From Variovorax atrisoli 110B (lineage in GTDB: Bacteria; Pseudomonadota; Gammaproteobacteria; Burkholderiales; Burkholderiaceae_C): DNA of 64,000 nt. The notes below the pieces were generated by a model that was not told where the DNA came from, searched no databases, and saw only the letters and a list, made by a program, of their open reading frames with translations. The position numbers and the translations under genes were made by a program. Shown here piece by piece: positions 12,005-22,583 of this stretch; positions within the stretch are counted from its first letter, which is position 1; the number at the start of each line of letters is the position of its first letter. Location: positions 634,204 to 698,203 of the forward strand of contig NZ_KB907450.1 in the NCBI RefSeq assembly GCF_000382045.1, read 5' to 3'.

Positions 12005-12019
12005 CGTCAGGAGTTGTCC

Positions 12020-13381
<1,362 letters not shown>

Positions 13382-13384
13382 GCT

Positions 13385-13783
13385 TCAGGGCTTCCGGCGC
13401 GGGCTCAGTTCGGCATAGCCGGTGAGCGGATCGTGCGTTCGCGCGAACTGCCACTCCGGCAGCACGGCGACGAGGATCTCGGCCGTGGTCCGCACGACGC
13501 AGCCCGGCGCCGCGTGCCCGCCGAAGACGCGGCCCTCGGCGTCCGACACGCTGATGTGCAGGTGCGATCCGTCCGGCGACAGGCTGCCCGCCAGCGTGAG
13601 GATCTCCAGCTCGCCCTCGATGCGAGCCGGCGTCGGCGCCCCCGCGAAACGGATGCTCGCCCCGTTCAGGCTGCCGATGCCCGAGACGATGAATGCCGCT
13701 TCACTGCCGCTCGCAGCCAGGGCCGAGTCGAGCGACGCACGCAGGTCGTCGCCCGGGTTCAGCCGCAGCACCAGCGTCCGCAT
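13385..13783 (-). CDS. PPC/DUF296-domain protein
   Basis: The 132-residue protein is a single PPC (plant and prokaryote conserved, DUF296) domain. The pattern LNPGDDLRASLDSALAASG at the start, the middle FIVSGIGSLNGASIRF, and the core GSHLHISVSDAEGRVFGGH match the family. Stand-alone bacterial members form trimers; the cluster of His residues in the core suggests a metal or small-molecule site, and the family's biochemical role in bacteria is not settled. It starts 6 bases after the pgm stop on the same strand, so it is probably in an operon with pgm and the HAD gene. Confidence 0.88.
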   Translation of the reverse strand: MRTLVLRLNPGDDLRASLDSALAASGSEAAFIVSGIGSLNGASIRFAGAPTPARIEGELEILTLAGSLSPDGSHLHISVSDAEGRVFGGHAAPGCVVRTTAEILVAVLPEWQFARTHDPLTGYAELSPRRKP

Positions 13784-13789
13784 GCGGCT

Positions 13790-15445
13790 TCAGTTCCCCG
13801 CGAGCGCGCCGTCCACCACGTGCTGCGCTTCTTCGAGGATTTGCGCGAGATGCTCCTCGCCCTTGAAGCTCTCGCCGTAGATCTTGTAGATGTTCTCCGT
13901 GCCCGAGGGGCGCGCGGCGAACCAGCCATTCGCGGTGACAACCTTCACGCCGCCGATGGCCGCGCCGTTGCCCGGCGCATGGCTCAGCACCTCGACGATC
14001 CTGTCGCCCGCCAGCTCGGTCGACCGGATCTGCTGCGGCGACAGGCTCGACAGCCGCTTCTTCTGCTCGACCGTCGCCGGAGCGTCCACCCGGTTCGAGA
14101 CCGGCCTGCCCAGCGCCTGCGTCAGCTCGGCATAGCGCTCGCCCGGGTCGCGTCCGGTGCGCGCGGCGATCTCGGCGGAGAGCAGGGCGGGCACCATGCC
14201 GTCCTTGTCGGTGGTCCACACCGAGCCGTCCTTGCGCAGGAAGGTCGCGCCTGCGCTTTCCTCGCCACCGAAGGCCAGCGAGGCATCGACCAGCCCGTCG
14301 ACGAACCACTTGAAGCCCACCGGCACCTCGTGCAGCCTGCGTCCGAGCCGGCTGGCGACGCGGTCGATCATCTGGCTGCTCACCACCGTCTTGCCGATGG
14401 CCGCCTGCGCGGGCCAGTTCGGCCGGTGCGTGTAGAGGTAGTCGATCATCACCGCGAGGTAGCTGTTCGGCTGCATCAGGCCGGTGCTGCCGGCGACGAC
14501 GCCGTGGCGGTCGTGGTCGGTGTCGCAGGCGAAGGCGATGCCGAAGCGGTCCTTCAGCTCGATCAGCTTGTGCATCGCGTCTGGCGACGACGGGTCCATG
14601 CGGATGCGGCCGTCCCAGTCGAGCGACATGAAGCGGAAGGTCGGGTCGACCTCGCGGCTGAGCACGTTCAGGCGCTTGAGCTTGTAGCGCTCGGCGATGG
14701 CCGGCCAGTAGCGCACGCCGGCGCCGCCGAGCGGGTCGACCCCCAGGTCGATGTTCACGTCGCGGATGGCATCCATGTCGAGCACCTGGGCCAGGTCCTC
14801 GACGTAGGTGTTCAGGTAGTCGTGGCGGTGCGTGGTCGAAGCGCGCAGCGCCTGCGCGAGCGGCATGCGCTTCACGCCTTCGAGGCCGTTCGCCAGCATT
14901 TTGTTGGCGGCTGCCTCGACGGCCGAGGTGATGTCGGTGCCGGCCGGGCCGCCGTTGGGCGGGTTGTACTTGAAGCCGCCGCTCTCGGGCGGGTTGTGCG
15001 AGGGGGTGATGACGATGCCGTCGGCCAGCCCCGTGGTGCGGCCGCGGTTGTAGACCAGGATCGCGTGCGACACGGCCGGCGTGGGCGTGTACTCGTCGTC
15101 CTTCGAGATCATCAGCTCCACGCCGTTGGCTGCCAGCACCTCGACCGCGCTGCCGAAGGCCGGCGTCGAAAGGGCGTGCGTGTCGATGCCGAGGAAGAGC
15201 GGCCCGTCGATGCCCTTCTGCCTGCGGTAGTCGCAGATGGCCTGGCTGATCGCCAGCACATGCCATTCGTTGAAGGCATCGTCGAAGGAGGAGCCCCGGT
15301 GCCCCGAGGTGCCGAAGGCCACGCGCTGCGCGGGCACCGCAGGGTCGGGCCGGCCTGTGTAGTAGGCCGAGACCAGGCGCGGCACGTCGACCAGCAGTTC
15401 GATGGGTGCGGGCTTGCCCGCCAGGGGATTGCTTGCTTGGCTCAT
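13790..15445 (-). CDS. pgm: Phosphoglucomutase (alpha-D-glucose phosphate-specific)
   Basis: Pgm interconverts glucose-6-phosphate and glucose-1-phosphate, the precursor of UDP-glucose. The 551 residues show the family N-terminus, the segment [19 protein letters not shown], the catalytic serine loop [16 protein letters not shown], the metal-binding DTDHDRHG and the sugar-binding [11 protein letters not shown], with a phosphate-binding [13 protein letters not shown] near the end. The ATG at 15445 overlaps the HAD gene stop (ATGA); the frame is open upstream but that is the HAD gene in another frame. Its product feeds UDP-glucose and hence cellulose, made by the bcs operon that ends 2 kb to the right; a functional link is plausible but there is no shared transcription. 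Confidence 0.95.
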   Translation of the reverse strand: MSQASNPLAGKPAPIELLVDVPRLVSAYYTGRPDPAVPAQRVAFGTSGHRGSSFDDAFNEWHVLAISQAICDYRRQKGIDGPLFLGIDTHALSTPAFGSAVEVLAANGVELMISKDDEYTPTPAVSHAILVYNRGRTTGLADGIVITPSHNPPESGGFKYNPPNGGPAGTDITSAVEAAANKMLANGLEGVKRMPLAQALRASTTHRHDYLNTYVEDLAQVLDMDAIRDVNIDLGVDPLGGAGVRYWPAIAERYKLKRLNVLSREVDPTFRFMSLDWDGRIRMDPSSPDAMHKLIELKDRFGIAFACDTDHDRHGVVAGSTGLMQPNSYLAVMIDYLYTHRPNWPAQAAIGKTVVSSQMIDRVASRLGRRLHEVPVGFKWFVDGLVDASLAFGGEESAGATFLRKDGSVWTTDKDGMVPALLSAEIAARTGRDPGERYAELTQALGRPVSNRVDAPATVEQKKRLSSLSPQQIRSTELAGDRIVEVLSHAPGNGAAIGGVKVVTANGWFAARPSGTENIYKIYGESFKGEEHLAQILEEAQHVVDGALAGN

Positions 15446-16119
15446 GTCGATGGGAAGTCGAAGTTGATGAGATCCGAGATGCGCTCGACGGTGATGTCGG
15501 CGGGTGCGTAGGCTGCGTTGGCCGCGGTGTCGAGCGCATAGTGGCCCTGCCGCACGAAGACCGTTGTAAGACGCGGTCCCCAGATGGCTTTCATGGCCGA
15601 GAGGATGCGCAGCTTGTCGTCGATCATCACGTAGTGCCGCGCGGGATGGTGGTGCTCGACGACGTCGAGCATCTCTTCCTTGTGCACGTAGATCAGCACG
15701 CGGCCCTCCGTGGCCTCCCACAGGCCCGAGCGCTGCACCTTGCGCGGCTGCAGCACCACGTCGCCGTCCGAGAGGATCACCGTGGGGCCGTGGCGGCGCA
15801 GGTGCTTCAGCGTCTCGTGCACGCCGGGATAGAGCCTGTCGGCGAAGGGGTAGTCGGTGACGAATTCCGAGATCCGCAGCAGCCGCGCATCGCTCATGCC
15901 TTCGCGGCTTTCGCTGGTGCGAAAGAGCTGCAGCGCGCCGAGGTAGTCGACGTAGCCCAGGGAGTCGCGAAGCTGCTCGAAGCCGACCCAGTAGCGGCTC
16001 GCGCTTTCGGCGCCGAAGGCCTCGTCGAGGCGTGCGTGGAGGTCGGCGATGAAGCGGTCGTTGTCGAGCAGCGTGTTGTCGACGTCGATCAGGAAAACCG
16101 TGGCAGGAGGCTGTGTCAT
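15442..16119 (-). CDS. HAD-superfamily hydrolase
   Basis: The 225-residue protein has HAD motif I at its start ([13 protein letters not shown], nucleophile Asp12), a helical cap, motif II (VILSDGD), and a later acidic motif ([11 protein letters not shown]). This makes it a probable phosphatase or related phosphotransferase. The substrate is unknown. It overlaps pgm by four bases and is the first gene of a three-gene minus-strand unit with pgm and the DUF296 gene. That position hints at a sugar phosphate or a related metabolite, but only by association. Confidence 0.85.
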   Translation of the reverse strand: MTQPPATVFLIDVDNTLLDNDRFIADLHARLDEAFGAESASRYWVGFEQLRDSLGYVDYLGALQLFRTSESREGMSDARLLRISEFVTDYPFADRLYPGVHETLKHLRRHGPTVILSDGDVVLQPRKVQRSGLWEATEGRVLIYVHKEEMLDVVEHHHPARHYVMIDDKLRILSAMKAIWGPRLTTVFVRQGHYALDTAANAAYAPADITVERISDLINFDFPST

Positions 16120-16313
16120 GGGGATGGGGCCGAGAGGGCTCGGCCGGGTACTGCACGCGTTGCTTTCAGCATAGCGCCCGAATGCGATGCCGGATCGCGG
16201 CCGCGTGATTTAGTTGATGGTTCGCTGCTCGCTGGCTTAACCTTTGACGCAGGGGCGCCCGGCAGCGGAATAAGCTCTCGAGGAACTTTGAACGCGAGGA
16301 AGGAGCACGAAAG

Positions 16314-16664
16314 ATGCACATCACGAATGGTCGACGCCGGTCCGCGGCGGTCCTGGGTACCTTGGCTCTCTGCATGGGCCTGGCCGCCTGCCAGTCGCCT
16401 CCGGCCGACCGCCCCCTGACTTCGGAGGTGCCCGAGCCGCCGAGCTTCGTCACCCCGCCCGACACCTGCCAGGCGGCGTCGGTGCGATTCGGGCTGGGGC
16501 TTCGCATCACGCAGCAGCTGCTGGAGGAAATGCGCCAGCGCGCGGGTGCGAGGATGGCGCGCACCGTTCTCGCAACGGAGCCGGCCGATCCGGCGCAGGA
16601 CATGATGCGGCTCAACGTGCAGGTCGAGCCCACCGGCCGCGTGGTCGGCGCGTACTGCGGATAG
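16314..16664 (+). CDS. Lipoprotein with I78-type peptidase-inhibitor domain
   Basis: The 116-residue protein has a lipoprotein signal peptide ending in the lipobox LAAC (Cys26). The mature part resembles the I78 inhibitor family: an early DTCQAASV motif, a helix with QQLLEEMRQRAGARMARTV, and the terminal strand RLNVQVEPTGRVVGAYCG with the paired final Cys. I78 proteins inhibit serine proteases. The ATG at 16314 has AGGAAGGAG upstream. It has its own 195-base leader and no operon partner. The domain call is by pattern only. Confidence 0.7.
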   Translation: MHITNGRRRSAAVLGTLALCMGLAACQSPPADRPLTSEVPEPPSFVTPPDTCQAASVRFGLGLRITQQLLEEMRQRAGARMARTVLATEPADPAQDMMRLNVQVEPTGRVVGAYCG

Positions 16665-16803
16665 AGCGGCGTACTGGCCGACACCGCGTTGTATACGAAG
16701 GTGTTGTGGTGCGCACACGTGCCAGTAACAAATCTTCGCCGCAACGGGTGGATCGGTACGAATTGGGAGAACAATAGCCCGCGACTTCCGGAGTCCCAGT
16801 CTT

Positions 16804-18174
16804 TTGTCGAACCAGCAACCCACCGTTTCACTGCCGTCCTACTACGACGGATCGGCCCGCCTTCCGCCGGACGAGATCCTTCGTCCGCTGATGGCCGACT
16901 GGGCGCGCGCCGGCAAGCGGCTGGCGGCGGTGTGCTACGTCGACGTCGATCGCTTCGCCGAACTGAACACGCGCCTGGGCATGGTCGCGGGCAACGCAGC
17001 TCTGGAAGAGGTGGCCCGCCGCATCAAGGCCGAGCTGCCGCGTGAGAGCGTGATGGCGCGCGTGGGCGGCGACGAGTTCGCGGCGCTCTTCGCGGGCCTC
17101 GGCACCTCGCAATGCGCGCAGGTGCTCGAGCGCATACAGACGGCGCTCGCCGAACCCTGGGAATGGCGCGGCCAGACCGCCAGCATCGACGCGAGCATCG
17201 GCGCCATGCTGCTCGACAGCAACGGCCCGCCGCCCGAGACCGCGCTGCGCCAGGCGCAGCACGCGGCCTTCTTCGCCAAGCGCGCGGCCGACGGCAAGGT
17301 GCATTACTTCGACGCCCCGCAGGCACGCGCCGACGAGCAGGTGGTGCGCGAGCGCCAGCGCATCCAGGAGGGGCTGCTGCAGGGCGAGTTCTTCCTCGTC
17401 TACCAGCCCAAGGTCGACATGTCGCGCGGCGTGGTGGTCGGGGTCGAGGCACTGATCCGCTGGATGCACCCCGAGCGCGGGCTGATGCCCCCGGCGCAGT
17501 TCGTGCCGCTCATCGAAGACGATGCCCTGGTCGAGCAGGTCGGCGACTGGGCCATCGCCACCGCGCTGTGGCAGGCGCACCAGTGGCGCCTCGAGGGCCT
17601 GCAGATCTCGGTGAGCGTGAACGTGGCGCCGCGCCACATGATGCGCTGGGACTTCGTCGAGCGGCTGGCGCGCCACCTGGCCCAGTTTCCCAAGCAGGGC
17701 GAGGGCATGCTCGAGCTCGAGATCCTCGAGACCACCGCGATCAGCCAGTTCGCGAACGTCGCCTTGTTCGTCGAGGCTTGCAAGCTGCTGGGCGTGGGCG
17801 TGACCATCGACGACTTCGGCACCGGCTATTCGTCGCTGACCTACCTGCGCCAGCTGCCGGTGTCGACGGTGAAGATCGACCAGTCCTTCGTGCGCGGCAT
17901 GGTCGACAACAGCCAGGACCGCGCCATCGTGCAGGGCATCATCGCGCTGCTCCACGCCCTGGGACTCACGGCGGTGGCCGAAGGCGTCGAGACGGTGAAG
18001 CAGGGCGAGGCGTTGCTGGCCATGGGCTGCACGCTGGGCCAGGGCTATGGCATCGCGAAGCCGATGGCGGCCAAGGAGGTCGGGCCCTGGGTCGCGCAGT
18101 ATGAGCGCGCGCCGCTGTGGGGCCGCGACGGGAAGCCCGGCGCGGGCCTCCCCGATCAGAGCAGCGGCGTGTAG
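16804..18174 (+). CDS. GGDEF-EAL protein, probable c-di-GMP phosphodiesterase
   Basis: The 456-residue cytoplasmic protein has a GGDEF domain (motif at residues 88-92) and an EAL domain (EAL at 215-217), with no recognisable sensor or membrane segment. The GGDEF domain lacks the RxxD inhibitory site (RESV instead) and has altered substrate contacts (GMVAGN where GHxxGD is usual), so it may be regulatory. The EAL domain keeps its key residues: the EAL glutamate, SVNVAPRH, LEILETT, IDDFGTGYSSL, VKIDQSF, VAEGVET and QGYGIAKP. It should therefore hydrolyse c-di-GMP. The start is TTG at 16804; no ATG fits better. Its last 19 bases overlap the 3' end of bcsC on the other strand, so transcription of the two genes may interfere. 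Confidence 0.9.
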   Translation: MSNQQPTVSLPSYYDGSARLPPDEILRPLMADWARAGKRLAAVCYVDVDRFAELNTRLGMVAGNAALEEVARRIKAELPRESVMARVGGDEFAALFAGLGTSQCAQVLERIQTALAEPWEWRGQTASIDASIGAMLLDSNGPPPETALRQAQHAAFFAKRAADGKVHYFDAPQARADEQVVRERQRIQEGLLQGEFFLVYQPKVDMSRGVVVGVEALIRWMHPERGLMPPAQFVPLIEDDALVEQVGDWAIATALWQAHQWRLEGLQISVSVNVAPRHMMRWDFVERLARHLAQFPKQGEGMLELEILETTAISQFANVALFVEACKLLGVGVTIDDFGTGYSSLTYLRQLPVSTVKIDQSFVRGMVDNSQDRAIVQGIIALLHALGLTAVAEGVETVKQGEALLAMGCTLGQGYGIAKPMAAKEVGPWVAQYERAPLWGRDGKPGAGLPDQSSGV

Positions 18175-21100
18175 GGCGAAGTCATCGGGTTCAGCGTGGT
18201 GCCCGAGCCGGCGCCGGGCACGCCGATGCTGCTGGAGCCGCCGAACACGTAGCGCAGGTAGACGCTGCCTGTGAACTGCCGGTAGTTCTGCGCGTTGTTG
18301 AAGCCCAGGGCCCCGCCCAGGAACATCTTCGGAGCGAGCTGGTACTCCAGCACCGCGGCGAGGTTGTAGGCCAGGCCGGTTTTCGAACTGCTCGCGTAGG
18401 TGTTGTTGAAGTTGGAGCTGTTCAGCCCCAGGGCCAGCGCCTGGTAGGCCGCGTTGGATGCAGCCGAGTTGCGCGACGGGTCCGTGGGGAAGTAGGGCGA
18501 AGTCTTCTGGGTGAACGACTGCACGCCCAGCGAGGCGTTCAGCCGCCACGAGAGCCGGTCGCTGCGCCCGGTCCAGTCGACCGGGAACGCCACGCTCACG
18601 AAGCTCTGCGGGCTGAAGTAGCCGCCTTGCCCGAAGGTGTAGTAGCTCAGGTTCTTCTGGTAGCCCATCAGGCCGATGTTCATGCCCAGCGTGAGCTTGG
18701 AACTCGGGCTGTTCAGCAGGTGCAGATAGGCGCCGCCGCCGGTTTCCACGCGCGAATTGCTCTGCACGTTCCTGCCGGTGATGCCGTGCGCCGCGAGGTA
18801 GCTGTACACGCCGTAGGTGCCGTCGTCGTAGCCGATGTCGCCGCGCACGCCGGTGGCGACCACGCCGCCCCAGCGCTCGTTGGTGCGCTCGTCCTTCGCG
18901 CCGGCGAAGGACAGCACGCTGTCGGTCACGGCGCGGCGGGAGATGTCGGCCTTGTAGTTCCACGAGTCGCCGATGCTGCCCTTGAAGGTCACGTTGCCGA
19001 CGACGTTGGTAGTGGGAAAGCCCAGCGGCGTGGTGCCGATGCCGGCATCGATGTTCTTGCCCTCGTAGCCCACGTTGAGTCCGACGCCGGCCGCGTTCTG
19101 CTGGCCGGGGCTGGCGCCGGTGCTCAGCGAGTTCAGCGCGGCGCTGGGGCCGCCGCCGAAACGGCTGCCGGTGCCGTAGTCGCTCGCGGGCGTGCCGGCA
19201 TCGAGCACCGTGGGCGTCACGCCCACGACGATCTTGCCTTCGCCCACCGGGAAGCGCGCCTGTATCGGCAGCTGGAAGTCGGAGAGCCGGCTCAGGCCTG
19301 CCTCGCCGGCGCGGTTCCGGTACACCGTGCCCGCCGTGAGGCTGATGGCGCGCTGTGATTCGAGCTCCTGCAGCTCGGCTTCCACCGAACGGGGCGCGGG
19401 TGCGGTGCGCAGCGGCGCGTTCCAGCCGGATTCCGCACGCGGCGTGTTGGCCTGTGCATAGGCGGCGTTGGCCTGCGGGTAGCCCGGCGCCGGATAGCCG
19501 CCCTGCTGTGCCGGCGGAATGTAGACCGGCGCGACCTGCTGCGTGCCGGGTACCGGGTACTGCGGCAAGGGCTGTTGCATCGGCTGCGCGATATAGGCCG
19601 AGGCCTGCGGCACGTTGTTCGGGTTCGCCGCGGCATTGCGCGCCGTGCGGGTCGACGACGACTTGGCCGCCGTGGAGCGGCCCTTGGCGTTCGACGCCGG
19701 AGTGCCCGAGTTCCAGGGCAGTGCGCCGGGCGGGTAGGCATTCGGCGCCGCTGCTGCCGGATAGGCGGCGTTGGCAGGGTAGGCGGGATAGGCCTGCGCC
19801 ACCGGGTATCCAGCCGCTGCCGCAGGCGCCTGGTACGAAGCCGGCTGCATCCGCGCCTGTGCGAATGGATTGCCGTTGGCCGGCGGATAGCCGGCCGGCA
19901 CCGCCGCACCGGGCGCGCCGCCCGTCATGCCTGCGAAGGGGTTGGCCTGCGGCAGCGGCGATGCGGCCATGCCGCCGGGGGCGAAGCCGCCCGATGCCAC
20001 CTGCCGCTCGGCCTCGACCGCCGCGCGCAGGTACTGCTCGGCCTTGCGGCTCTCGCCGGCGTTGCGGTAGACGCGCCCGGCCGCCGCGAGCACGCGCGAC
20101 TGGTCGGGGGCCTGCTTGAGCGCGGCCATCACGTAGTTCTCGGCCGAGCTGTGGTCGCGCTGCGCGCTGGCGCTGGCAGCGGCGGCGAGCAGGGTGTCGA
20201 GATCGGTCGGGTTGCGCTGGAGCACGCGCTGGTAGAGCGCGAGCGCCTGGCCTTCGTCGCGCGCCGCCGAGTACAGCCGCGCCAGCGCAGCCAGCGCCTG
20301 TGGATCGTCCGGGCGCTCGGCGAGCACCGGCGCCATCGCGTTGTAGGCCGCTTCGAGGTTGCCCGCCTCGCGCAGCGAATCGGTCTGGCGCAGCGCGAAG
20401 GCCACGCGCAGGTTGTCGAAGTCGGCGCGCTGGCTGGCCGTCATGTTGGTGGCGGCCAGCTGGCGCAGCACAGCCGACAGCTCGATGTCCTGCTTCGTCT
20501 TGAGCAGCACCGAGGCGTAGAGCAGCCGGTCGCCCGTGCTCGGCGTGGGCGAGCGCGCCAGCAGCTGGCGGCTCATGGCCAGGGCGCGCGGTGCGTCGCC
20601 GATCTCGGCATAGGCGCCCGCGAGCTGGCCCCAGAGTTCTGCCGGCATGTCGCTGCTGAGCGCCGACTCGGCCTGTGCGAGCACGCCGCGCGCGGCGTCC
20701 ACCTGGCCCTGGCGGGCCAGCGCCTGCGCGCGTGCCGCCTGCTGCTGTGCCCAGAGGCGGCGCTGCAGCGCGGCCATGTCGCGCGTGCGCGAACCCGCGG
20801 GAATGCGTTCGAGGTACTGGATGCCCGCTGCCGCGTCGCCGGTCTCGGAGGCGAGCAGGGCGCTCGCATAGAGCGCGTCGGGCATGTCGGGCTGCGACAT
20901 CAGCAGGCCCTCCATCACGCCGCGCGCCTCGGACACCATGCCACGCTTGCGGTAGAGATTCGCGAGGTCCAGCCGCACCCAGGGGCTGTCGGGCGCGGCG
21001 AGCATCGCGTCTTCGAGCGTGCGCTGCGCGCCGGCCGCGTCGCCGGCATCGGCCTGCTGGCGGGCACGGTTGCGCGCCTGCTCGACCTGGATGTCGCGCA

Positions 21101-22583
21101 GCCCGCCCAGCTGGGTGGCCTGCTCGGGCGTGAGGCGGCGCGACAGGGCCACGGCCTCGTCGGGGCGGCCGGTCTGGCCGTAGACCGAGATCAGCCCGCG
21201 CAGCGCCTGCGTGTTCTGCGGATGGCTTTCGAGCACGCGCTTGTAGCCCTGCTCGGCCTGAGGGAAGTCGCCCGCGGCCGCGCGCAGGTCGGCCAGCGCG
21301 TTCTGGCCCACCGGCTCGCGCGGATCGATGCGCACGGCGCGCTCGTAGAGCGACTGCGCGCCGCGCAGGTCGTTCTTGCCCTGGGCGGCGCGGGCCTGTC
21401 CGACCAGCACCCAGTAGTTGGCGCTCTGCAGCGCCGAGTTCCACTTGCTGCCGCCAGCGCGCACCGCGCGCTCCAGCAGTTCCTGCGCCTCGGCGAAGCG
21501 CTCCTGGCGCAGGCGCACCAGGCCCAGTCCGCCCAACGCCTCGGTGTCGTCGGCCTTCGTGCGAAGCGCCTGCTGGAAGCGCTGCTCGGCAGTGCTCGCG
21601 TCGCCGCGGTCCAGCGCCTTGAAGCCTTCGCCCACCGGCACGCCGGGCGAGTTCGCGGCAGCGGCCTTGGCGCTGGTGAGGCTCTCGAGCCGAGCGGCCA
21701 CGGCAGCGTCGGCCTGATTGGTGCTCAGGTATTCCTGGTAGAGGGCAACGTCGGGCTGGCGCGCGTCGAGCCAGATGAGCGCCTGGCGCCATGCGGCGCG
21801 GGCGGCATTGGCCACGGCCGGCTGCTTGGTCAGCTCGACCAGCTCGCGGATACCCGCGCGGCGGGTCGATTCGCTGTAGGTCTTCTGCTGCGCCAGCGCG
21901 AGCTTGTAGTTGGCGTTCTCCGGATGGTCCTTCACCAGCTGCTCGAGGCCGCGGCGGCCTTCATCGGCGCCCTGGGGCGTGCTGGCCAGCACCTGGTAGT
22001 ACTCCAGCGCCAGCGCCTCGGGCGGCGGGCGGTTGTCGAACTGGCTGCGGTAGAGCTCCACTGCCTCGGCGGCGCGGCCGGCGCGAGCCGCGGCGCGGGC
22101 GCGCTGCAGAGTGCTCTGCGCACCGGCGGGCTGCTGCGCCTGCTGCTGCAGGCGTGCAAGGCGGCTGTCGTTCGGGTTCGCGGTCCGCAGGCGGGTGATC
22201 CAGGTGCGCGCGGCGTCGGAATTGCCGCGCGAGAGCTCGACCTGCGCCATGCCGTACATCGCGTCGGTCGACTGGGGCTGCACGCTCAGCAGCTTCTTCC
22301 AGCTTTCCTCGGCCAGGTCGGCGCGGCCCTGGGCCTGCCAGTAGTTGCCTTGCTCGATCAGCGCCGCGCTGGCGGCATCGGCCTGCGCATGGGCGGGGTT
22401 GGCGGCGTACAGGGCCACGAGCATGCCGAGGCAGGCCGTCCATTGCCGCGATTGGCGCGACGGCACGAAAGCACGCGGGCCGGTGGCGAGGCCGCGCGAG
22501 CGCTGCGGCATCAGGTCGGTCGTCAGGCCGGTCTTCATGCCGGTCATTGCGCCGGTCGATTGGGACGGCATAGCGTTCTCCAT
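18156..22583 (-). CDS. bcsC: Cellulose synthase outer-membrane export protein BcsC
   Basis: BcsC guides cellulose through the periplasm and the outer membrane. The 1475-residue protein has a signal peptide (about residues 45-67), then many TPR repeats to about residue 900, and a C-terminal beta-barrel of about 380 residues ending in the short strand NPMTSPYTPLL. Between them is a low-complexity Pro/Ala/Tyr/Gly-rich linker (about residues 930-1070), longer than usual. The first possible start is ATG at 22583, overlapping bcsZ by 40 bases; the ATG at 22571 has a better GGAG site and may be the true start. It is the last gene of the bcs operon and converges on the GGDEF-EAL gene. Confidence 0.93.
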   Translation of the reverse strand: MENAMPSQSTGAMTGMKTGLTTDLMPQRSRGLATGPRAFVPSRQSRQWTACLGMLVALYAANPAHAQADAASAALIEQGNYWQAQGRADLAEESWKKLLSVQPQSTDAMYGMAQVELSRGNSDAARTWITRLRTANPNDSRLARLQQQAQQPAGAQSTLQRARAAARAGRAAEAVELYRSQFDNRPPPEALALEYYQVLASTPQGADEGRRGLEQLVKDHPENANYKLALAQQKTYSESTRRAGIRELVELTKQPAVANAARAAWRQALIWLDARQPDVALYQEYLSTNQADAAVAARLESLTSAKAAAANSPGVPVGEGFKALDRGDASTAEQRFQQALRTKADDTEALGGLGLVRLRQERFAEAQELLERAVRAGGSKWNSALQSANYWVLVGQARAAQGKNDLRGAQSLYERAVRIDPREPVGQNALADLRAAAGDFPQAEQGYKRVLESHPQNTQALRGLISVYGQTGRPDEAVALSRRLTPEQATQLGGLRDIQVEQARNRARQQADAGDAAGAQRTLEDAMLAAPDSPWVRLDLANLYRKRGMVSEARGVMEGLLMSQPDMPDALYASALLASETGDAAAGIQYLERIPAGSRTRDMAALQRRLWAQQQAARAQALARQGQVDAARGVLAQAESALSSDMPAELWGQLAGAYAEIGDAPRALAMSRQLLARSPTPSTGDRLLYASVLLKTKQDIELSAVLRQLAATNMTASQRADFDNLRVAFALRQTDSLREAGNLEAAYNAMAPVLAERPDDPQALAALARLYSAARDEGQALALYQRVLQRNPTDLDTLLAAAASASAQRDHSSAENYVMAALKQAPDQSRVLAAAGRVYRNAGESRKAEQYLRAAVEAERQVASGGFAPGGMAASPLPQANPFAGMTGGAPGAAVPAGYPPANGNPFAQARMQPASYQAPAAAAGYPVAQAYPAYPANAAYPAAAAPNAYPPGALPWNSGTPASNAKGRSTAAKSSSTRTARNAAANPNNVPQASAYIAQPMQQPLPQYPVPGTQQVAPVYIPPAQQGGYPAPGYPQANAAYAQANTPRAESGWNAPLRTAPAPRSVEAELQELESQRAISLTAGTVYRNRAGEAGLSRLSDFQLPIQARFPVGEGKIVVGVTPTVLDAGTPASDYGTGSRFGGGPSAALNSLSTGASPGQQNAAGVGLNVGYEGKNIDAGIGTTPLGFPTTNVVGNVTFKGSIGDSWNYKADISRRAVTDSVLSFAGAKDERTNERWGGVVATGVRGDIGYDDGTYGVYSYLAAHGITGRNVQSNSRVETGGGAYLHLLNSPSSKLTLGMNIGLMGYQKNLSYYTFGQGGYFSPQSFVSVAFPVDWTGRSDRLSWRLNASLGVQSFTQKTSPYFPTDPSRNSAASNAAYQALALGLNSSNFNNTYASSSKTGLAYNLAAVLEYQLAPKMFLGGALGFNNAQNYRQFTGSVYLRYVFGGSSSIGVPGAGSGTTLNPMTSPYTPLL

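Noticed and set aside
16240..16275. TTGACG...AATAAG as promoter of the I78-like lipoprotein gene
   Set aside because: The spacing is 19 bases and the -10 is poor; not strong enough to list.
16828..21792. Very long plus/minus alternative open frames (for example 1654 codons on the minus strand here, 1400 codons opposite purL at 35048-39250, 911 codons opposite glnD)
   Set aside because: They lie over well-identified genes in other frames or on the other strand, have low-complexity Arg/Ala/Gly/His composition, and are the known result of very high GC content.
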